A stretch of DNA of 64,000 nt from an uncultured Pelagibacteraceae bacterium (GTDB lineage Bacteria > Pseudomonadota > Alphaproteobacteria > Pelagibacterales > Pelagibacteraceae). Under the pieces are notes generated by a model, which saw nothing but the letters and a program-made list of their open reading frames with translations, made no database searches and had not been told where the DNA came from. Position 1 is the stretch's first letter; every line of letters begins with the position of its first letter. Shown piece by piece: positions 36,736 to 48,798 of the stretch. The translations under genes were made by a program, and so were the position numbers. Where the stretch lies: assembly GCA_902635545.1 (NCBI GenBank), contig CACPOL010000001.1, forward strand, positions 161,019 to 225,018, written 5' to 3'.

Positions 36736-39395
36736 TTTTTTTTTAGAATTTCTGCCTGAGCAGCAGCCAATCTAGCAACTGGAACTCTATAAGGCGAACA
36801 AGAAACATAATCCAATTGGGTTCTTGAGCAAAATTCTATACTTTTTGGATCACCCCCGTGTTCACCACAGATTCCTAGTTTAATTTTTTTATTTTGTTTT
36901 TTTCCACGCTCTACTGCTATTTTAATCAAATCTTCAACTCCTTCATCAATTGAAACAAAGGGATCAATCAAAAATATCTTATTTTCAATATAATCATTTA
37001 AAAATTTTCCGCTATCATCTCTACTTATTCCAAAAGTCGTCTGAGTTAAATCATTAGTACCAAAACTAAAAAAATCTGCATGTTTAGCTATTTCTTTTGC
37101 TTTTAGTGCTGCCCTAGGTAATTCAATCATAGTTCCAACTAAATAATCAATCTTTAAATTATTTTCTTTTTGAACTCGATTAGCCACTCTAATAACTAAA
37201 CTTTTCATTATTTGTATTTCAGCTTCAGTTGAAACTAAAGGGATCATTATTTCAGGATATGCAGTTTTTATTTTTTTATTTTTTAATTCAATTAATGCCT
37301 CAAAAATTGCTCTACATTGCATTTCATATATTTCTGGAAAAGAAATTCCAAGTCTACAACCTCTATGCCCCAACATTGGATTTTGCTCATGAAGTTCATC
37401 AATTCTTGAATTCACTTCTTTTATCGATAAATTTACAGTTTTAGAAACTTCTTCTATCTCCTTTTGTGTTTTTGGAAGAAACTCATGTAGTGGTGGATCT
37501 AACAATCTAACCGTTACAGGTAAATTACCCATGATTTTAAATATTTCTATAAAATCTTTTTTTTGATGTGGTAAAAGTTTCTCCAAAGCTATATTTCTAT
37601 CCTCGATTGTTTTTGATAAAATCATCTCGCGTACTGATAAAATTCTTTCCTCATCAAAAAACATATGTTCTGTTCTACATAAGCCTATACCTTCTGCACC
37701 AAAATCTCTTGCTATTTTTGTATCAACCGGAGTTTCCGAATTAGATCTTACTTTTAATTTTCTAAATCTATCAGCCCAATTCATAAGTTGTGAAAAATCT
37801 CCTGAAATTTCAGGTTTAACTGTTGGGACTGCACCTAAAATTATTCTACCAGTTGATCCGTCAATTGTTATTACATCTCCTTCTCTTACTTCAATTGATG
37901 ATGTCTTAAAAATTTTACTTTCATAATTTATATCAATTTCACTAGAACCTGACACGCACGGTCTTCCCATTCCTCTTGCTACAACAGCAGCATGACTAGT
38001 CATTCCCCCTCTTGCAGTTAAAATTCCTTTAGCAGCATGCATTCCATGAATATCTTCTGGTGAAGTTTCTAATCTTACTAAAATCGTATCTTGCATAATA
38101 TTGTTCAGTCTCTCAGCTTCATCAGAAGAAAAAACCACTTTTCCACTTGCTGCACCCGGTGATGCTGGAAGTCCGTTTGCAATTACATTTATAGAACTTT
38201 GTTCATCTAAAGTTGGATGTAGTAAGGTATCTAATGAATTTGGATTAATTCTAAGTACAGCCTCTTTTTTTGAAATTAATTTTTCTTTTACCATATCAAC
38301 AGCAATCTTTACTGCTGATTTTGCTGTTCGTTTTCCAGATCTAGTTTGAAGCATCCACAATTTTTTATTTTCTACTGTAAATTCCACGTCCTGCATTTCT
38401 CTGTAATGGTTTTCTAAAGTTTTCAAAATTTTCTTTAATTCAATAAAGATTTTTGGCATATTTTCTTCCATTGATGGTTCTTTTGCTTTTGCATTTTTCC
38501 TTGATTTTTTTGTTATATATTGTGGTGTCCTTGTCCCAGCAACTACGTCTTCGCCTTGAGCATTAATTAAATATTCACCGTAGATTTCATTTACACCATT
38601 AGATGGATTTCTAGTAAAAACAACTCCAGTTGCACAATCATTTCCCATATTACCAAAAACCATAGTTTGAACATTAACTGCGGTTCCCCACTCTGATGGT
38701 ATGTGATTTATTTTTCTATAAATTTTTGCTCTATTGCTTTCCCAAGATAAAAAAACAGCACTAATTGCACCAAATAATTGTTCATAAATATTTTGGGGGA
38801 AGTTTTTTTTTGTTTTTTCTTTAACAACCTTTTTAAAATCGTTAATCAAACCGTCCCAATCACTAGAGTCTAATTCAGTGTCCAAAAGAACTCCTTTTGT
38901 CAGCTTGTAATTCTCAATTAACTCTTCAAAATGAAAATTTTCAACCCCTAATACTACATTGGCATACATCTGAATAAAACGTCTATAACTATCTTTGGCA
39001 AACCTCATATTAGATGTTTTTTTTGCTAATCCCTCAACTGTCTTATCATTTAAACCAAGATTCAAAATAGTATCCATCATCCCAGGCATAGATACTCTAG
39101 CTCCAGATCTTACAGACAATAAAAGCGGATTTTTGATATCTCCAAATTTTTTATTAACTTCCTTTTCTATAATTTTTAACTCTTGTTTAATTTGATTTAT
39201 TATTTTTAAATTTAGTTTTTTTTTATTTTTATAAAATAAGTCACAAACTTTTGTTGAGATAGTAAAACCTGGCGGTACAGGTAATCCCATTTTTCCCATC
39301 TCCGATAAATTTGCACCCTTACCTCCTAAAAAATTTTTTGGATTTTTAATTTTTTTAATATCTTTTGATTTAAAATTTATGACTAATTTGTTCAC
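36732..39395 (-). CDS. ppdK: pyruvate, phosphate dikinase
   Basis: 887-aa three-domain enzyme interconverting pyruvate and phosphoenolpyruvate with ATP and phosphate. N-terminal nucleotide-binding domain starts with FLGGKGANLSEM. The phosphohistidine domain holds GGMTSHAAVVARGMGRPC (catalytic His near residue 467). The C-terminal PEP/pyruvate barrel has GTNDLTQTTFG and CGEHGG. Length normal. It provides gluconeogenic PEP or reverses pyruvate-kinase-like flux. Overlaps glyS by 1 nt, last gene of sppA-glyQ-glyS-ppdK. Confidence 0.97.
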   Translation of the reverse strand: MNKLVINFKSKDIKKIKNPKNFLGGKGANLSEMGKMGLPVPPGFTISTKVCDLFYKNKKKLNLKIINQIKQELKIIEKEVNKKFGDIKNPLLLSVRSGARVSMPGMMDTILNLGLNDKTVEGLAKKTSNMRFAKDSYRRFIQMYANVVLGVENFHFEELIENYKLTKGVLLDTELDSSDWDGLINDFKKVVKEKTKKNFPQNIYEQLFGAISAVFLSWESNRAKIYRKINHIPSEWGTAVNVQTMVFGNMGNDCATGVVFTRNPSNGVNEIYGEYLINAQGEDVVAGTRTPQYITKKSRKNAKAKEPSMEENMPKIFIELKKILKTLENHYREMQDVEFTVENKKLWMLQTRSGKRTAKSAVKIAVDMVKEKLISKKEAVLRINPNSLDTLLHPTLDEQSSINVIANGLPASPGAASGKVVFSSDEAERLNNIMQDTILVRLETSPEDIHGMHAAKGILTARGGMTSHAAVVARGMGRPCVSGSSEIDINYESKIFKTSSIEVREGDVITIDGSTGRIILGAVPTVKPEISGDFSQLMNWADRFRKLKVRSNSETPVDTKIARDFGAEGIGLCRTEHMFFDEERILSVREMILSKTIEDRNIALEKLLPHQKKDFIEIFKIMGNLPVTVRLLDPPLHEFLPKTQKEIEEVSKTVNLSIKEVNSRIDELHEQNPMLGHRGCRLGISFPEIYEMQCRAIFEALIELKNKKIKTAYPEIMIPLVSTEAEIQIMKSLVIRVANRVQKENNLKIDYLVGTMIELPRAALKAKEIAKHADFFSFGTNDLTQTTFGISRDDSGKFLNDYIENKIFLIDPFVSIDEGVEDLIKIAVERGKKQNKKIKLGICGEHGGDPKSIEFCSRTQLDYVSCSPYRVPVARLAAAQAEILKKN

Positions 39396-41461
39396 TAGTT
39401 TCCTTCAATTACTGAAAAATTTATATAATTTTCAAATGTTTTACATAACATTTGCAAAAGTTCCAATCTGTTTTTTTTTATATTTTGGTCATTATCATTT
39501 ACTTTAACATTGTCAAAAAACTCAAATGTTTCTCTTTTCAGATCTGATAATTTAGTAAGTGTTTGATTATAATTTTCATTATCATGAGAATCTTTAAAAT
39601 ATTTTCTTATTTCAACTATTCTTTTATATAAATTCTTTTCATAGTCTGTTTTAAAAATACTAGGATCAGTTGTACTATCTAATTCCAAGTCTAAGTTTTT
39701 TATTTCGCTATCCAAAATATGTGAAGCTCTTTTATATGTAGATACAATATTATTTCCTAGGTCATTGTTTATAACTTTATTCAAATGAAAAGCTTTTTTA
39801 TAAATCGTGGTCATTTGATTAACATCAAAAATAACTGTGCTTGCTTGTATAATATCATGGCGTATATTTTTCTCTCTCATATAATATTTAAATCTATCAT
39901 TTAAAAAGTTTATCAATTCATTATGTAATGACTCATTAGTGATATTTAAGTTTTGATTTTTATATAAATTATTTGAATAGTTAATTAAATCTTTAATTTT
40001 TAATTGTTTATTATTTTCAACTAAAATCCTAATAATTCCTAATCCCATCCTTTTTAATGCGAATGGATCTTTTGAACTTGTAGGTTTTTGATTAACTGCA
40101 AAGAAACCAACCAAAGTATCAATTTTATCTGTTAAAGATAAGGCTATACTAAAAGGTTTTTTTGGAATTTTTGAGTCTAACCCGAGTGGCAAATAATGTT
40201 CGGATATTGCTAATGATATATCTCTATCAAAACCTTGGAACTCTGCAAAATAACCTCCTAGAACTCCTTGAAGCTCAGGGAATTCATTTACAAGATCTGA
40301 AATTAAATCTACCTTACAGATTGAAGCTGATAATTCTACTTTATCTTTACTAATCAATAATTCGTCTGAAATCATACCTCCAAGTTTTCTCATTCTTTGA
40401 ACTTTGTCAAAATAAGAACCAAGGTCCTTAAAGAAATCCATAGATTTTAAATAGGTTACCTGTTTAACTAAATTTTGTGATTTATTTTTTTTCCAAAAAA
40501 ATTCAGCATCATTAAATCTAGCCTCAACCACTCTCTCGTTTCCTAATTTAATTAATCCTTTTTTATCTTTATTATTGGCTACAACTAAAAATTTATTTGT
40601 AATATTTCCTTTGTCATTAAAAGTTGGAAAATATTTTTGATGAAATTGCATTGTAATAATCAAAATTTCCTTTGGCATTAGTAAAAATTTTTCATTAAAT
40701 TCACATAAAAGTACATATGGTTGCTCAGTTATATTAATTACTTCCTCTAAAAGTTTTTCATTTTTTTTAATAAAAATTTTGTGTTTATCAGAAATTTTTT
40801 GAAATTCCTTTTCAATAAGTTCTTTTCTTTCATTTTGATCAATTATAATTTTCGACTTTAAAAAAAATTTTTTATATGTTTTAAAATTTTTAAATGATTT
40901 TTTTTTATCTTCGAATTCCTTATCTAAAAAAGTTTTATTAGATGATACAAGATGATAATATTTAAATTTCAAAGGTTTATTATCAAAAATAGCTAATATT
41001 GATTTTAACGGTCTGGCCCACTTTAGGTCAAATTCGCCCCATCTCATTGATTTTTTCCAACGTATCTCATCAAATAATCTAGGAGCTTCTTTTTCAATTA
41101 AATTTAATATTTTAATCTTTTTAGGACGAGTTTTATAAAAGTAAAACTCACCCTTATCAGTTTTTTTTTTATAAATTTGATCAATTGATATTTGATTTGA
41201 CTTTAAAAAACCATTTATTGCCTGATCTGGTGCATTACTTTTTGGCCCTTTAATTTCAACAGAAGTTATTAATAATTCTTTTTCTAATCCTTCAAATAAA
41301 ATTATTAATCGATTAGGAGTTGAAAATGAGGAGCTTTTTCTAAATTTAATATTATTATCAAAAAAAAATTTAGTAAAATTACTTAATAGAAATTGTCTTG
41401 TTTCTTTTTGAAGAGAAGCCGGTATCTCTTCAGTAAAAAGTTCTAAAAAAAATTCTGACAT
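39395..41461 (-). CDS. glyS: glycyl-tRNA synthetase beta subunit
   Basis: 688-aa tRNA-binding beta chain of the bacterial alpha2beta2 glycyl-tRNA synthetase. The N-terminus has the characteristic LFTEEIPAS, and RWKKSMRWGEFDLKWARPL and the KRMGLGIIRI stretch are family patterns; the C-terminal anticodon-binding part ends about 670. It lies 1 nt overlapping behind glyQ. Alpha/beta type GlyRS fits alphaproteobacteria. Confidence 0.97.
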   Translation of the reverse strand: MSEFFLELFTEEIPASLQKETRQFLLSNFTKFFFDNNIKFRKSSSFSTPNRLIILFEGLEKELLITSVEIKGPKSNAPDQAINGFLKSNQISIDQIYKKKTDKGEFYFYKTRPKKIKILNLIEKEAPRLFDEIRWKKSMRWGEFDLKWARPLKSILAIFDNKPLKFKYYHLVSSNKTFLDKEFEDKKKSFKNFKTYKKFFLKSKIIIDQNERKELIEKEFQKISDKHKIFIKKNEKLLEEVINITEQPYVLLCEFNEKFLLMPKEILIITMQFHQKYFPTFNDKGNITNKFLVVANNKDKKGLIKLGNERVVEARFNDAEFFWKKNKSQNLVKQVTYLKSMDFFKDLGSYFDKVQRMRKLGGMISDELLISKDKVELSASICKVDLISDLVNEFPELQGVLGGYFAEFQGFDRDISLAISEHYLPLGLDSKIPKKPFSIALSLTDKIDTLVGFFAVNQKPTSSKDPFALKRMGLGIIRILVENNKQLKIKDLINYSNNLYKNQNLNITNESLHNELINFLNDRFKYYMREKNIRHDIIQASTVIFDVNQMTTIYKKAFHLNKVINNDLGNNIVSTYKRASHILDSEIKNLDLELDSTTDPSIFKTDYEKNLYKRIVEIRKYFKDSHDNENYNQTLTKLSDLKRETFEFFDNVKVNDNDQNIKKNRLELLQMLCKTFENYINFSVIEGN

Positions 41462-42342
41462 TAATCTTTTTGACTATTGATCCAAATTTCAGCTGTTGCC
41501 TTTGTTATTTCTCTTATACGACTTATATAGCCAGCCCTTTGAGCAACACCAATGGCTCCTCTTGCATCTAAAATATTAAATACATGGCTTGCTTTTAAAC
41601 ATTGATCATAAGCTGGTAAAGAAATTTTTTTTTCAACAAGAGCCTTTGCCTCCATTTCAAACATATCAAACATTTTGAATAAATTTTCTATATTTGCATG
41701 TTCAAAATTATACATAGAAAATTCTTTTTCAGATTGGTGAAATACATCTTTATATTTCACACCATCTTGATTCCAAGTAAGGTCATATACATTTTTTTTT
41801 TGTTGGGTAAACATGCATATCCTCTCAAGGCCATAAGTAATTTCAACAGAAACTGGTTTACATTCAAAGCCTGCCATTTGTTGAAAATAAGTAAATTGAG
41901 TAATTTCCATTCCATCACACCAAACTTCCCAGCCTAAACCAGCTGCACCTAAAGTGGGACTTTCCCAATCATCCTCTACAAATCTAATATCATGTTCTTT
42001 ATAATCTATTCCAATTACTGATAAACTTTTTAAATAAATTTTTTTAATATTGTTGGGTGATGGTTTAATTAAAACTTGGAATTGGTAATAATGTTGTAAT
42101 CTATTTGGATTATCTCCATATCTTCCATCTGTTGGTCTTCTTGAAGGTTGTACGTATGCAGTTTTCCAGGATTTTGGTCCAAGTGATCTCAAGGTCGTAG
42201 CTGGATGGAAAGTTCCGGCTCCTACTTCTATATCATAAGGTTGCAATATCACACATCCATTATTACTCCAAAATTTTTGAAGGTTAAATATTGTTTCCTG
42301 AAAAGATTTAAATTTTGGTTTTGTTTTTTTTTTAGAAACCAT
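41461..42342 (-). CDS. glyQ: glycyl-tRNA synthetase alpha subunit
   Basis: 293-aa class II catalytic alpha chain. The opening motifs [18 protein letters not shown] (38-55) and [17 protein letters not shown] (75-91) are exact family signatures, with [20 protein letters not shown] in the middle. Complements glyS immediately downstream (1-nt overlap). Overlaps the peptidase gene upstream by 11 nt. Confidence 0.98.
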   Translation of the reverse strand: MVSKKKTKPKFKSFQETIFNLQKFWSNNGCVILQPYDIEVGAGTFHPATTLRSLGPKSWKTAYVQPSRRPTDGRYGDNPNRLQHYYQFQVLIKPSPNNIKKIYLKSLSVIGIDYKEHDIRFVEDDWESPTLGAAGLGWEVWCDGMEITQFTYFQQMAGFECKPVSVEITYGLERICMFTQQKKNVYDLTWNQDGVKYKDVFHQSEKEFSMYNFEHANIENLFKMFDMFEMEAKALVEKKISLPAYDQCLKASHVFNILDARGAIGVAQRAGYISRIREITKATAEIWINSQKD

Positions 42343-43138
42343 ATCTTTGCCAAATAGCCCTTTCCTCCAAAATGTTAACTACTTGATCTATTTGATTACT
42401 AGAAGAAATCTTTTTACTCAACCAACCTTTTGATTTTTCAAATTTTTTAATATGAACGTCATTACCAAATTTTTCTCTTAAAATTTTATCCGCTGTTCCT
42501 ATACCATCAATTAAACCAAGTTCTAAAGATTTTCTTCCTGACCAAAATTCTCCTGAGAATAGTTCTATACCTTTATCTTTTTTTAATTTTGTAGATCTAC
42601 TCTTTTCAACAACGTCAATAAAATCTTTATGTAAATCCAATTGAATATTTTTGAGTCTTTCTATATCATCTTTATTTTCCTCCATAAATGGGTCGAGTGT
42701 ACTTTTATTTTTTCCGGCGGTGTAAATTCTTCTCTGTACACCAATTTTTTGAATTAAATCTTTAAAACCAAATGAAGAATAAATAACACCAATTGATCCA
42801 ACAATTGAACTTTGGTTTGCATAAATTTCATCACCAGCACATGCAATTAAATATCCACCAGAAGCAGCCACATCTTCCATAAAAATAATAACTTTTTTCT
42901 TATTTTTTTTAGCTTGTTCTCTAATAAAATCATGAATAAGATGTGATTGGACAGGCGACCCACCTGGAGAATTAATAGATATAGCTATCGCAGGAGCTTT
43001 TTTAATTGAAAATGCTTTTTTGATAATCTCTTCTTGACCAGCAAAATCAATACCTTGTTTAAATTTACCAACATTACCAATAACACCACTTAGTTTAATG
43101 TGTGGAATAATTTTTTTTTTTTTAAAAAAAGAGAACAT
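42332..43138 (-). CDS. sppA: SppA-like S49-family membrane-associated peptidase
   Basis: 268-aa serine protease of the short SppA type. The nucleophile region is [12 protein letters not shown] with S93, and the general-base lysine is K145 in [19 protein letters not shown] (54-62) and GSIGVIYS fit the ClpP-like fold. There is no obvious N-terminal transmembrane helix beyond the basic start, so membrane anchoring is uncertain; it may be cytosolic. Degrades signal peptides in relatives. First gene of the glyQ-glyS-ppdK run, 11-nt overlap with glyQ. Confidence 0.88.
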   Translation of the reverse strand: MFSFFKKKKIIPHIKLSGVIGNVGKFKQGIDFAGQEEIIKKAFSIKKAPAIAISINSPGGSPVQSHLIHDFIREQAKKNKKKVIIFMEDVAASGGYLIACAGDEIYANQSSIVGSIGVIYSSFGFKDLIQKIGVQRRIYTAGKNKSTLDPFMEENKDDIERLKNIQLDLHKDFIDVVEKSRSTKLKKDKGIELFSGEFWSGRKSLELGLIDGIGTADKILREKFGNDVHIKKFEKSKGWLSKKISSSNQIDQVVNILEERAIWQRYGF

Positions 43139-43248
43139 GAATAATGCATATAAAATTTTTAATTCAATATAAAGTCTCCTTATAGTTGAAGTTTAAGGTG
43201 CGTCAATTGATAAGTATAATATTATCTTAATTATACTACTTTAATAGG

Positions 43249-44262
43249 ATGGGAACAGTTGTTCAGCTAAAAAAACGAATAAATAATTCATATTCCGAAC
43301 TAAAAAATTCAGTCGAAGAAAAATTGGTTCTTGTTGAGGAAAAAATTAAATCAAAATTAACTAGTAAAGTAAATCTTGTTGATGAAATGACTAGTTACCA
43401 TCTAAGAACTGGAGGAAAAAGACTAAGAGCCCTTTTAACGCTTGGTTCAGCAAAAATTTGTGGATACTCCAAAGGAAGTAGAGATGTAAATTTAGCAGCT
43501 TGTGTTGAATTAATACATGCAGCTACCTTAATGCATGATGATGTAATAGATAATAGTGAAATTAGAAGAGGAAAAAAAACTTTGAATAGTGTTTGGGGAA
43601 ATCAATCATCAATATTAGTTGGAGATTATTTGCTGAGTAGATGTTTTGAAATGATGGTTGAAGATGGAAATTTAGAAATTTTAAAACTTCTTTCATCCAC
43701 ATCCGCTGAAATTTCTCAAGGTGAAGTTTTGCAATTACAGCACAAAGGAGAAATAGATATGCTCGAAGAAACTTACTTAAAAATTATATCTGCAAAAACT
43801 GCTTCTCTTTTTGCGGCAGCTACAAAAGTTGGTTCTATTATAGCAGTTAAAGAAAGTAAGATAAAAGATGCTTTAGAGTTTTATGGAAAGAATCTTGGTC
43901 TAACTTTTCAAATAGCTGACGATACGTTGGATTACAATTCTGAATTAAAATTCTTTGGAAAAAATATAGGTAATGATTTTTATGAGGGAAAAGTGACCTT
44001 ACCAATAATTCTTTTATATCAAAAAGCTAGTTCTTTTGAAAAAAGCGAACTAAAAGAACTTTTCAATAAAGATAGTAGAAATGAAGATGATCTAAAAAAA
44101 GTTTTAATTATGATAAAAAATTATAATATAATTTCAGATTGCTACACAAAAGCGGAATATTTTATTAACCTTGCCTCAAACTCCCTAAGTATTTTTGATG
44201 AGTCAAAAGAAAAAGAAATTCTTAAAAATCTTACATCATTTAGTTTGGAAAGATCATATTAA
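43249..44262 (+). CDS. ispB: long-chain polyprenyl diphosphate synthase (quinone side chain)
   Basis: 337-aa trans-isoprenyl diphosphate synthase. First aspartate-rich motif DDVID (97-101) and second DDTLD (224-228) are present, with RTGGKRLRALL (53-63) before them. The residues near the first motif (HAATLMHDD) fit a long-chain synthase (octa- or decaprenyl) rather than farnesyl synthase, which is elsewhere in this window (ispA). Product would be the ubiquinone tail. Divergent from sppA across 110 nt; convergent with pdxH (4-nt overlap). Confidence 0.9.
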   Translation: MGTVVQLKKRINNSYSELKNSVEEKLVLVEEKIKSKLTSKVNLVDEMTSYHLRTGGKRLRALLTLGSAKICGYSKGSRDVNLAACVELIHAATLMHDDVIDNSEIRRGKKTLNSVWGNQSSILVGDYLLSRCFEMMVEDGNLEILKLLSSTSAEISQGEVLQLQHKGEIDMLEETYLKIISAKTASLFAAATKVGSIIAVKESKIKDALEFYGKNLGLTFQIADDTLDYNSELKFFGKNIGNDFYEGKVTLPIILLYQKASSFEKSELKELFNKDSRNEDDLKKVLIMIKNYNIISDCYTKAEYFINLASNSLSIFDESKEKEILKNLTSFSLERSY

Positions 44263-44885
44263 GGGCTTAAAAGATTTCTTTCCCACTTATTATTTTCTGT
44301 CTTAACATATTTTAATCTCTCATGAATTCTATCTTTCCCATCTAACCAAAATTCAATTTCTTGAGGATTTAAATTCCATCCTGACCAGTGTTTTGGTCTT
44401 GGCACATTGTCTTCATTTGGAAATTGTTTTTTAAATTCTTTAATTGAATTTAGCAATTCCTCTCTAGATGATAAAATGCTACTTTGTTTTGAAGCCCAAG
44501 CACCTATTCTACTTCCATATGATCTGCTATTATAATATTGATCTGCCTCTTCATCGCTAACATTAGATAATTCTCCAACTATCCTAACCTGCCTAAGTAA
44601 AGATTTCCAATGAAAACACATTGATGCGTTTGGATTAGATTTTATCTCATTACTTTTTCGACTATTTAAATTTGTGTAAAAAACAAACCCATTTTTACTA
44701 AAATCTTTAAGTAAAACCATTCTCACTGAAGGAATTCCATTTTTATTAACAGTTGCCAATGCTAAAGCATTGGGATCATTAATTTCAGTTTTTTTGGCTT
44801 CATTGAACCATTCACTAAATAAATCTACTGGATTTTCTAAATCCTTAAAGCATAAATCTATATCTAATGAGTTTTTTTCATTCAT
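44259..44885 (-). CDS. pdxH: pyridoxamine/pyridoxine 5'-phosphate oxidase
   Basis: 208-aa FMN-dependent oxidase making pyridoxal 5'-phosphate. FMN and substrate motifs RMVLLK (55-60), [12 protein letters not shown] (69-80), [12 protein letters not shown] (91-102) and the C-terminal WERNLLSP are all present; length typical. Single minus-strand gene between the prenyl synthase and aroC. Supplies or salvages vitamin B6 cofactor. Confidence 0.96.
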   Translation of the reverse strand: MNEKNSLDIDLCFKDLENPVDLFSEWFNEAKKTEINDPNALALATVNKNGIPSVRMVLLKDFSKNGFVFYTNLNSRKSNEIKSNPNASMCFHWKSLLRQVRIVGELSNVSDEEADQYYNSRSYGSRIGAWASKQSSILSSREELLNSIKEFKKQFPNEDNVPRPKHWSGWNLNPQEIEFWLDGKDRIHERLKYVKTENNKWERNLLSP

Positions 44886-44918
44886 AATTTCAACAAAATA
44901 ATTTATATAATATATTTA

Positions 44919-46001
44919 ATGTCATTTAATACTTTTGGAAAGATATTTCGTTTCACTACTTGGGGTGAGTCTCATGGAGCAGCAATAGGATGTGTAGTGG
45001 ATGGGTGCCCCCCCAATATAAAAATATCAGAAAAAGACATACAATTTGAACTGAATAAAAGAAAACCTGGCCAATCAAAATTTACTACTCAAAGAAAAGA
45101 GGACGATAAAATAAATATATTATCAGGTGTATTCGAGGGTAAAACAACTGGAACTCCAATTTCAATGATAATCTATAACAAAGATATGAGATCAAGAGAT
45201 TATGAAACAATTAAAAATAAATTTAGACCTGGTCATGCAGACTATACATATTTTAAAAAGTATGGAATTAGAGATTATAGAGGTGGTGGAAGACAATCTG
45301 CTAGAGAAACAGCATCGAGGGTAGCCGCTGGAGCAATTGCAAAAAAAGTATTAGAAATTAAATTAGGAAGCAAATATAAAGTCGTTGGAGCTGTATCTCA
45401 ATTGGGAATATTAGGATGTGACACAAATAAATGGGATGAAAAATTTATCTCGAAAAACCCTTTTTTCTGTCCTGATAAATCAATTGTAAAACTTTGGGAA
45501 AAATATTTATTAAGTATAAGAAAATCAGGTTCTTCATGTGGAGCAATTATTGAATTAAGGGCCAGAGGTATTCCCATTGGCTTAGGTGCTCCAATCTATA
45601 GTAAGTTGGATATGGATTTAGCTTCAGCTATGATGAGTATAAATGCAGTTAAAGGAGTTAATATCGGCTCTGGTATGAATTCTGCTCAATTAACTGGTGA
45701 ACAAAATTCTGATGAAATTTTTCAAAAAGGAAAAAAAACAAATTTTAAAACAAATAATGCTGGAGGAATTCTTGGCGGCATTTCCTCTGGACAAGATATA
45801 ATTATATCATTCGCTGTTAAACCGACCTCTTCTATTCTTTCCTCAAGAAAAACAATTGATAAATTTGGAAAAAACACATCTATTTCTGTTAGAGGAAGAC
45901 ATGATCCATGTGTTGGAATAAGAGCAGTGCCAATAGGAGAAGCAATGATGCATTGTGTAATATTAGATCATTATCTTATGAACAAAGCCCAGTGTGATTA
46001 A
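44919..46001 (+). CDS. aroC: chorismate synthase
   Basis: 360-aa FMNH2-dependent enzyme catalysing the last step of the shikimate pathway (EPSP to chorismate). Signatures are [18 protein letters not shown] (15-32), [14 protein letters not shown] (103-116), the [16 protein letters not shown] stretch and [14 protein letters not shown] near the end. Length is normal. Divergent from pdxH with a 33-nt gap. Ends 14 nt before the convergent dxs. Confidence 0.97.
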   Translation: MSFNTFGKIFRFTTWGESHGAAIGCVVDGCPPNIKISEKDIQFELNKRKPGQSKFTTQRKEDDKINILSGVFEGKTTGTPISMIIYNKDMRSRDYETIKNKFRPGHADYTYFKKYGIRDYRGGGRQSARETASRVAAGAIAKKVLEIKLGSKYKVVGAVSQLGILGCDTNKWDEKFISKNPFFCPDKSIVKLWEKYLLSIRKSGSSCGAIIELRARGIPIGLGAPIYSKLDMDLASAMMSINAVKGVNIGSGMNSAQLTGEQNSDEIFQKGKKTNFKTNNAGGILGGISSGQDIIISFAVKPTSSILSSRKTIDKFGKNTSISVRGRHDPCVGIRAVPIGEAMMHCVILDHYLMNKAQCD

Positions 46002-46015
46002 GTATTAAAAATTTT

Positions 46016-47929
46016 TTATTTTTGTTTTTTTAAAACAATATTCGAATTTAATAAATCTAAGACTTTTTCCTCAATGGATTGAAAGTCAAGTCCAGCAATT
46101 TTATACATCATTTCTGGTTTATCTTGATCAATAAATTTATCAGGCAAAACCATACTTCTAAATTTTAATCCTTTATCTAACAAACTTTTTTCCTGAAGAA
46201 AATTAGCAACATGTGAACCAAAACCCCCAATAGATCCTTCTTCGATTGTTATTATGCCTTCATGATCAGTAGCTATTTGCCAAATTAAATTTTCATCTAA
46301 AGGTTTAGAAAATCTTGAATCGATAACAGTAATATTTATTCCCTTTTTTTTTAAATTCTCTGATGCTATCAGACAATCTTTTAGGCGTGTTCCAAAACTT
46401 AGAATTGCTATTTTATTTCCCTCTTTAATTATTCTTCCTTTACCTATTTCTATCTTTTCATCAATTGATGGTAAATCAACACCTATTCCTGTTCCTCTTG
46501 GATATCTAAACGCACAAGGCTTATCATTAATATCTACTGAAGTATTAATCATTTTTACTAATTCATTCTCATCACTAGCTGCCATCACAACGAAATTTGG
46601 TAAAGTAGATAAATAAGTTATATCAAATGAGCCTGCATGAGTTGGACCGTCGGCACCAACTAAACCAGCTCTATCTATCGCAAATCTGACTGGTAAACTT
46701 TGTATTGCAACATCGTGGACAACTTGATCATATGCTCTTTGTAAAAAAGTTGAATAAATTGCTGCAAAAGGCTTATATCCCTCTGTGGCTAAACCTGCTG
46801 AAAAAGTTACGGCATGTTGTTCAGCTATACCTACATCGAAAGTTCTCTCTGGAAATTCTTTACCAAAAATGTCTAATCCAGTACCATTTGGCATTGCAGC
46901 TGTAACAGCAACTATTTTACTATCTCTTTGAGCATGTTTGACCAAAGTATTAGCAAAAACTTTTGTATAAGCTGGTAAATTTGTGGAATTTTTAATTTGC
47001 TCTCCGGTAGAAACATTAAATTTAGAGACACCATGATAATTATCGCTGGCTTTTTCTGCATACGAATATCCTTTACCTTTTTGTGTTTTCACATGGATCA
47101 TTATTGGACCATCATGTTTTGAGTCTCTTGCATTTTTTAATATTGGAAGAAGAACATCTAAATCATGACCATCAATTGGGCCAACATAATAAAATCCTAA
47201 AGAGCTAAAAAGTGTTCCACCAGTCATAGCAGATCTCAAAAAATCCTCAGCCTTTCCAGCTTTAGCACTAAACCTTTTTGAAAAAGCTGACGTGATTAAT
47301 TTTAAAGTCTCTCTTAAACTAAAATAAATTTTTCCCGAAAGAAGTTTAGCTAGATAGGTTCTCATAGCACCAACGGGTTTGGCTATTGACATATCATTAT
47401 CATTTAAGATAACAATCATTTTAGTTTTAGAGGCTCCAGCATTATTCATAGCCTCATAAGCCATACCAGCGCTAATCGCACCATCTCCAATTACTGCAAT
47501 AATATTATTAGTTTTATCAGATAGTTTATTAGCTTCAGCGATACCTAAAGCTGATGAAATTGAAGTTGAGCTATGTGCTGCCCCAAATGGATCGTACTCA
47601 CTCTCTGATCTCTTTGTAAACCCTGAAAGCCCTCCACCTTGCCTAAGAGTTTTTATCTTGTCTTTTCTACCTGTTAAAATTTTATGAGGATATGTTTGAT
47701 GACCTACATCCCAAATAATTTTATCTTTTGGAGTATTAAATATGTAATGAAGCGCAACAGTTAACTCAACTACACCTAGACCAGCACCCAGATGTCCTCC
47801 AGTTTTTGATACGGCATCAATCATTTCTAATCTTACCTCATCAGACAATTTTTGAAGATTTTTTTCAGAAAGTTTCTTAATGTCTGAGGGAAAATTTATC
47901 TGATTTAAAAATTTATACTCGTTTTTCAT
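46016..47929 (-). CDS. dxs: 1-deoxy-D-xylulose-5-phosphate synthase
   Basis: 637-aa thiamine-diphosphate transketolase-family enzyme at the head of the MEP isoprenoid pathway. Cofactor motif [16 protein letters not shown] (148-163), H45 in [19 protein letters not shown] (74-85), and [15 protein letters not shown] in the pyrimidine domain are present. The C-terminal transketolase domain is complete. Overlaps ispA by 4 nt and completes the xseB-ispA-dxs gene order common in proteobacteria. Confidence 0.97.
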   Translation of the reverse strand: MKNEYKFLNQINFPSDIKKLSEKNLQKLSDEVRLEMIDAVSKTGGHLGAGLGVVELTVALHYIFNTPKDKIIWDVGHQTYPHKILTGRKDKIKTLRQGGGLSGFTKRSESEYDPFGAAHSSTSISSALGIAEANKLSDKTNNIIAVIGDGAISAGMAYEAMNNAGASKTKMIVILNDNDMSIAKPVGAMRTYLAKLLSGKIYFSLRETLKLITSAFSKRFSAKAGKAEDFLRSAMTGGTLFSSLGFYYVGPIDGHDLDVLLPILKNARDSKHDGPIMIHVKTQKGKGYSYAEKASDNYHGVSKFNVSTGEQIKNSTNLPAYTKVFANTLVKHAQRDSKIVAVTAAMPNGTGLDIFGKEFPERTFDVGIAEQHAVTFSAGLATEGYKPFAAIYSTFLQRAYDQVVHDVAIQSLPVRFAIDRAGLVGADGPTHAGSFDITYLSTLPNFVVMAASDENELVKMINTSVDINDKPCAFRYPRGTGIGVDLPSIDEKIEIGKGRIIKEGNKIAILSFGTRLKDCLIASENLKKKGINITVIDSRFSKPLDENLIWQIATDHEGIITIEEGSIGGFGSHVANFLQEKSLLDKGLKFRSMVLPDKFIDQDKPEMMYKIAGLDFQSIEEKVLDLLNSNIVLKKQK

Positions 47930-48798
47930 TTACTTCTATTCAAAATATACCTTATTGTCTCATTTATATTTTTAGTCTTCGATCCGTATTTTTTCAATTT
48001 TTTATCTATGTCCATTTTAATTTTATTAGTATATTTAATAGTATTTTTATATTTCAGTAAACTTATAAGAGTAGCTTTTCCTTTTTTTTTGTCTTTTTTT
48101 GTTTTTTTTCCTGCAATTTTAGATGATCCTGAATAATCTATTAAATCATCTGCTATCTGGAATAATAGTCCGATTTTAAAACCTACTTTTTCAAGGGACT
48201 TGATTTCAGAGATTTTTTTATTTTTTATGATAGCTGGTGCAATACAACAAAAACTGAAAAGTTTACCAGTTTTTTTTATTTGCATATCAATAATTTTTTT
48301 TTGAGATACTTTTTTATGTTCAAAATTTAAGTCTAAAAATTGACCACCAGCTAACCCTAGATGACCAGAACATTTAGCTAATTCCTCAATTAAAACTATT
48401 TTGTCTTTTTTTTTTATATTTAGTTTTGCACTACTCAAAATTTCAAAAGCCATTGTTAAGAGAGAACTGCCTGCCAATAAGGCTGTTGCCTCACCAAATT
48501 TAAAATGTGTTGAGGGTTTGCCTCTTCTTAATTTATCATTATCCATGCATGGCAAGTCGTCATGAATTAAAGAGTATGCGTGTATGCATTCCACAGCTGA
48601 ACCAATCATAATTAAAGTTTTGTAATTGATATTAAATAAATGACCGATATCTATTATAATCTTCGATCTAATTTTTTTTCCACCAGAAAATAAACCATAT
48701 TTAATAGGAGCTATCAAATCAGTTTTTTTTTGTTTTTGTATAAAACTTTTAAGAAATTTATTTGTATCATTTGCTATTTGAATAAGTTTATTTTGCAT
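47926..48798 (-). CDS. ispA: farnesyl/geranyl diphosphate synthase
   Basis: 290-aa short-chain isoprenyl diphosphate synthase. First motif DDLPCMDND (80-88, with the two-residue insertion of type II bacterial FPP synthases), preceded by the aromatic/Ser chain-length region (CIHAYSLIH); second motif is [12 protein letters not shown]. Feeds undecaprenyl, quinone and retinal precursors. Between xseB (11-nt overlap) and dxs (4-nt overlap). Confidence 0.95.
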   Translation of the reverse strand: MQNKLIQIANDTNKFLKSFIQKQKKTDLIAPIKYGLFSGGKKIRSKIIIDIGHLFNINYKTLIMIGSAVECIHAYSLIHDDLPCMDNDKLRRGKPSTHFKFGEATALLAGSSLLTMAFEILSSAKLNIKKKDKIVLIEELAKCSGHLGLAGGQFLDLNFEHKKVSQKKIIDMQIKKTGKLFSFCCIAPAIIKNKKISEIKSLEKVGFKIGLLFQIADDLIDYSGSSKIAGKKTKKDKKKGKATLISLLKYKNTIKYTNKIKMDIDKKLKKYGSKTKNINETIRYILNRSK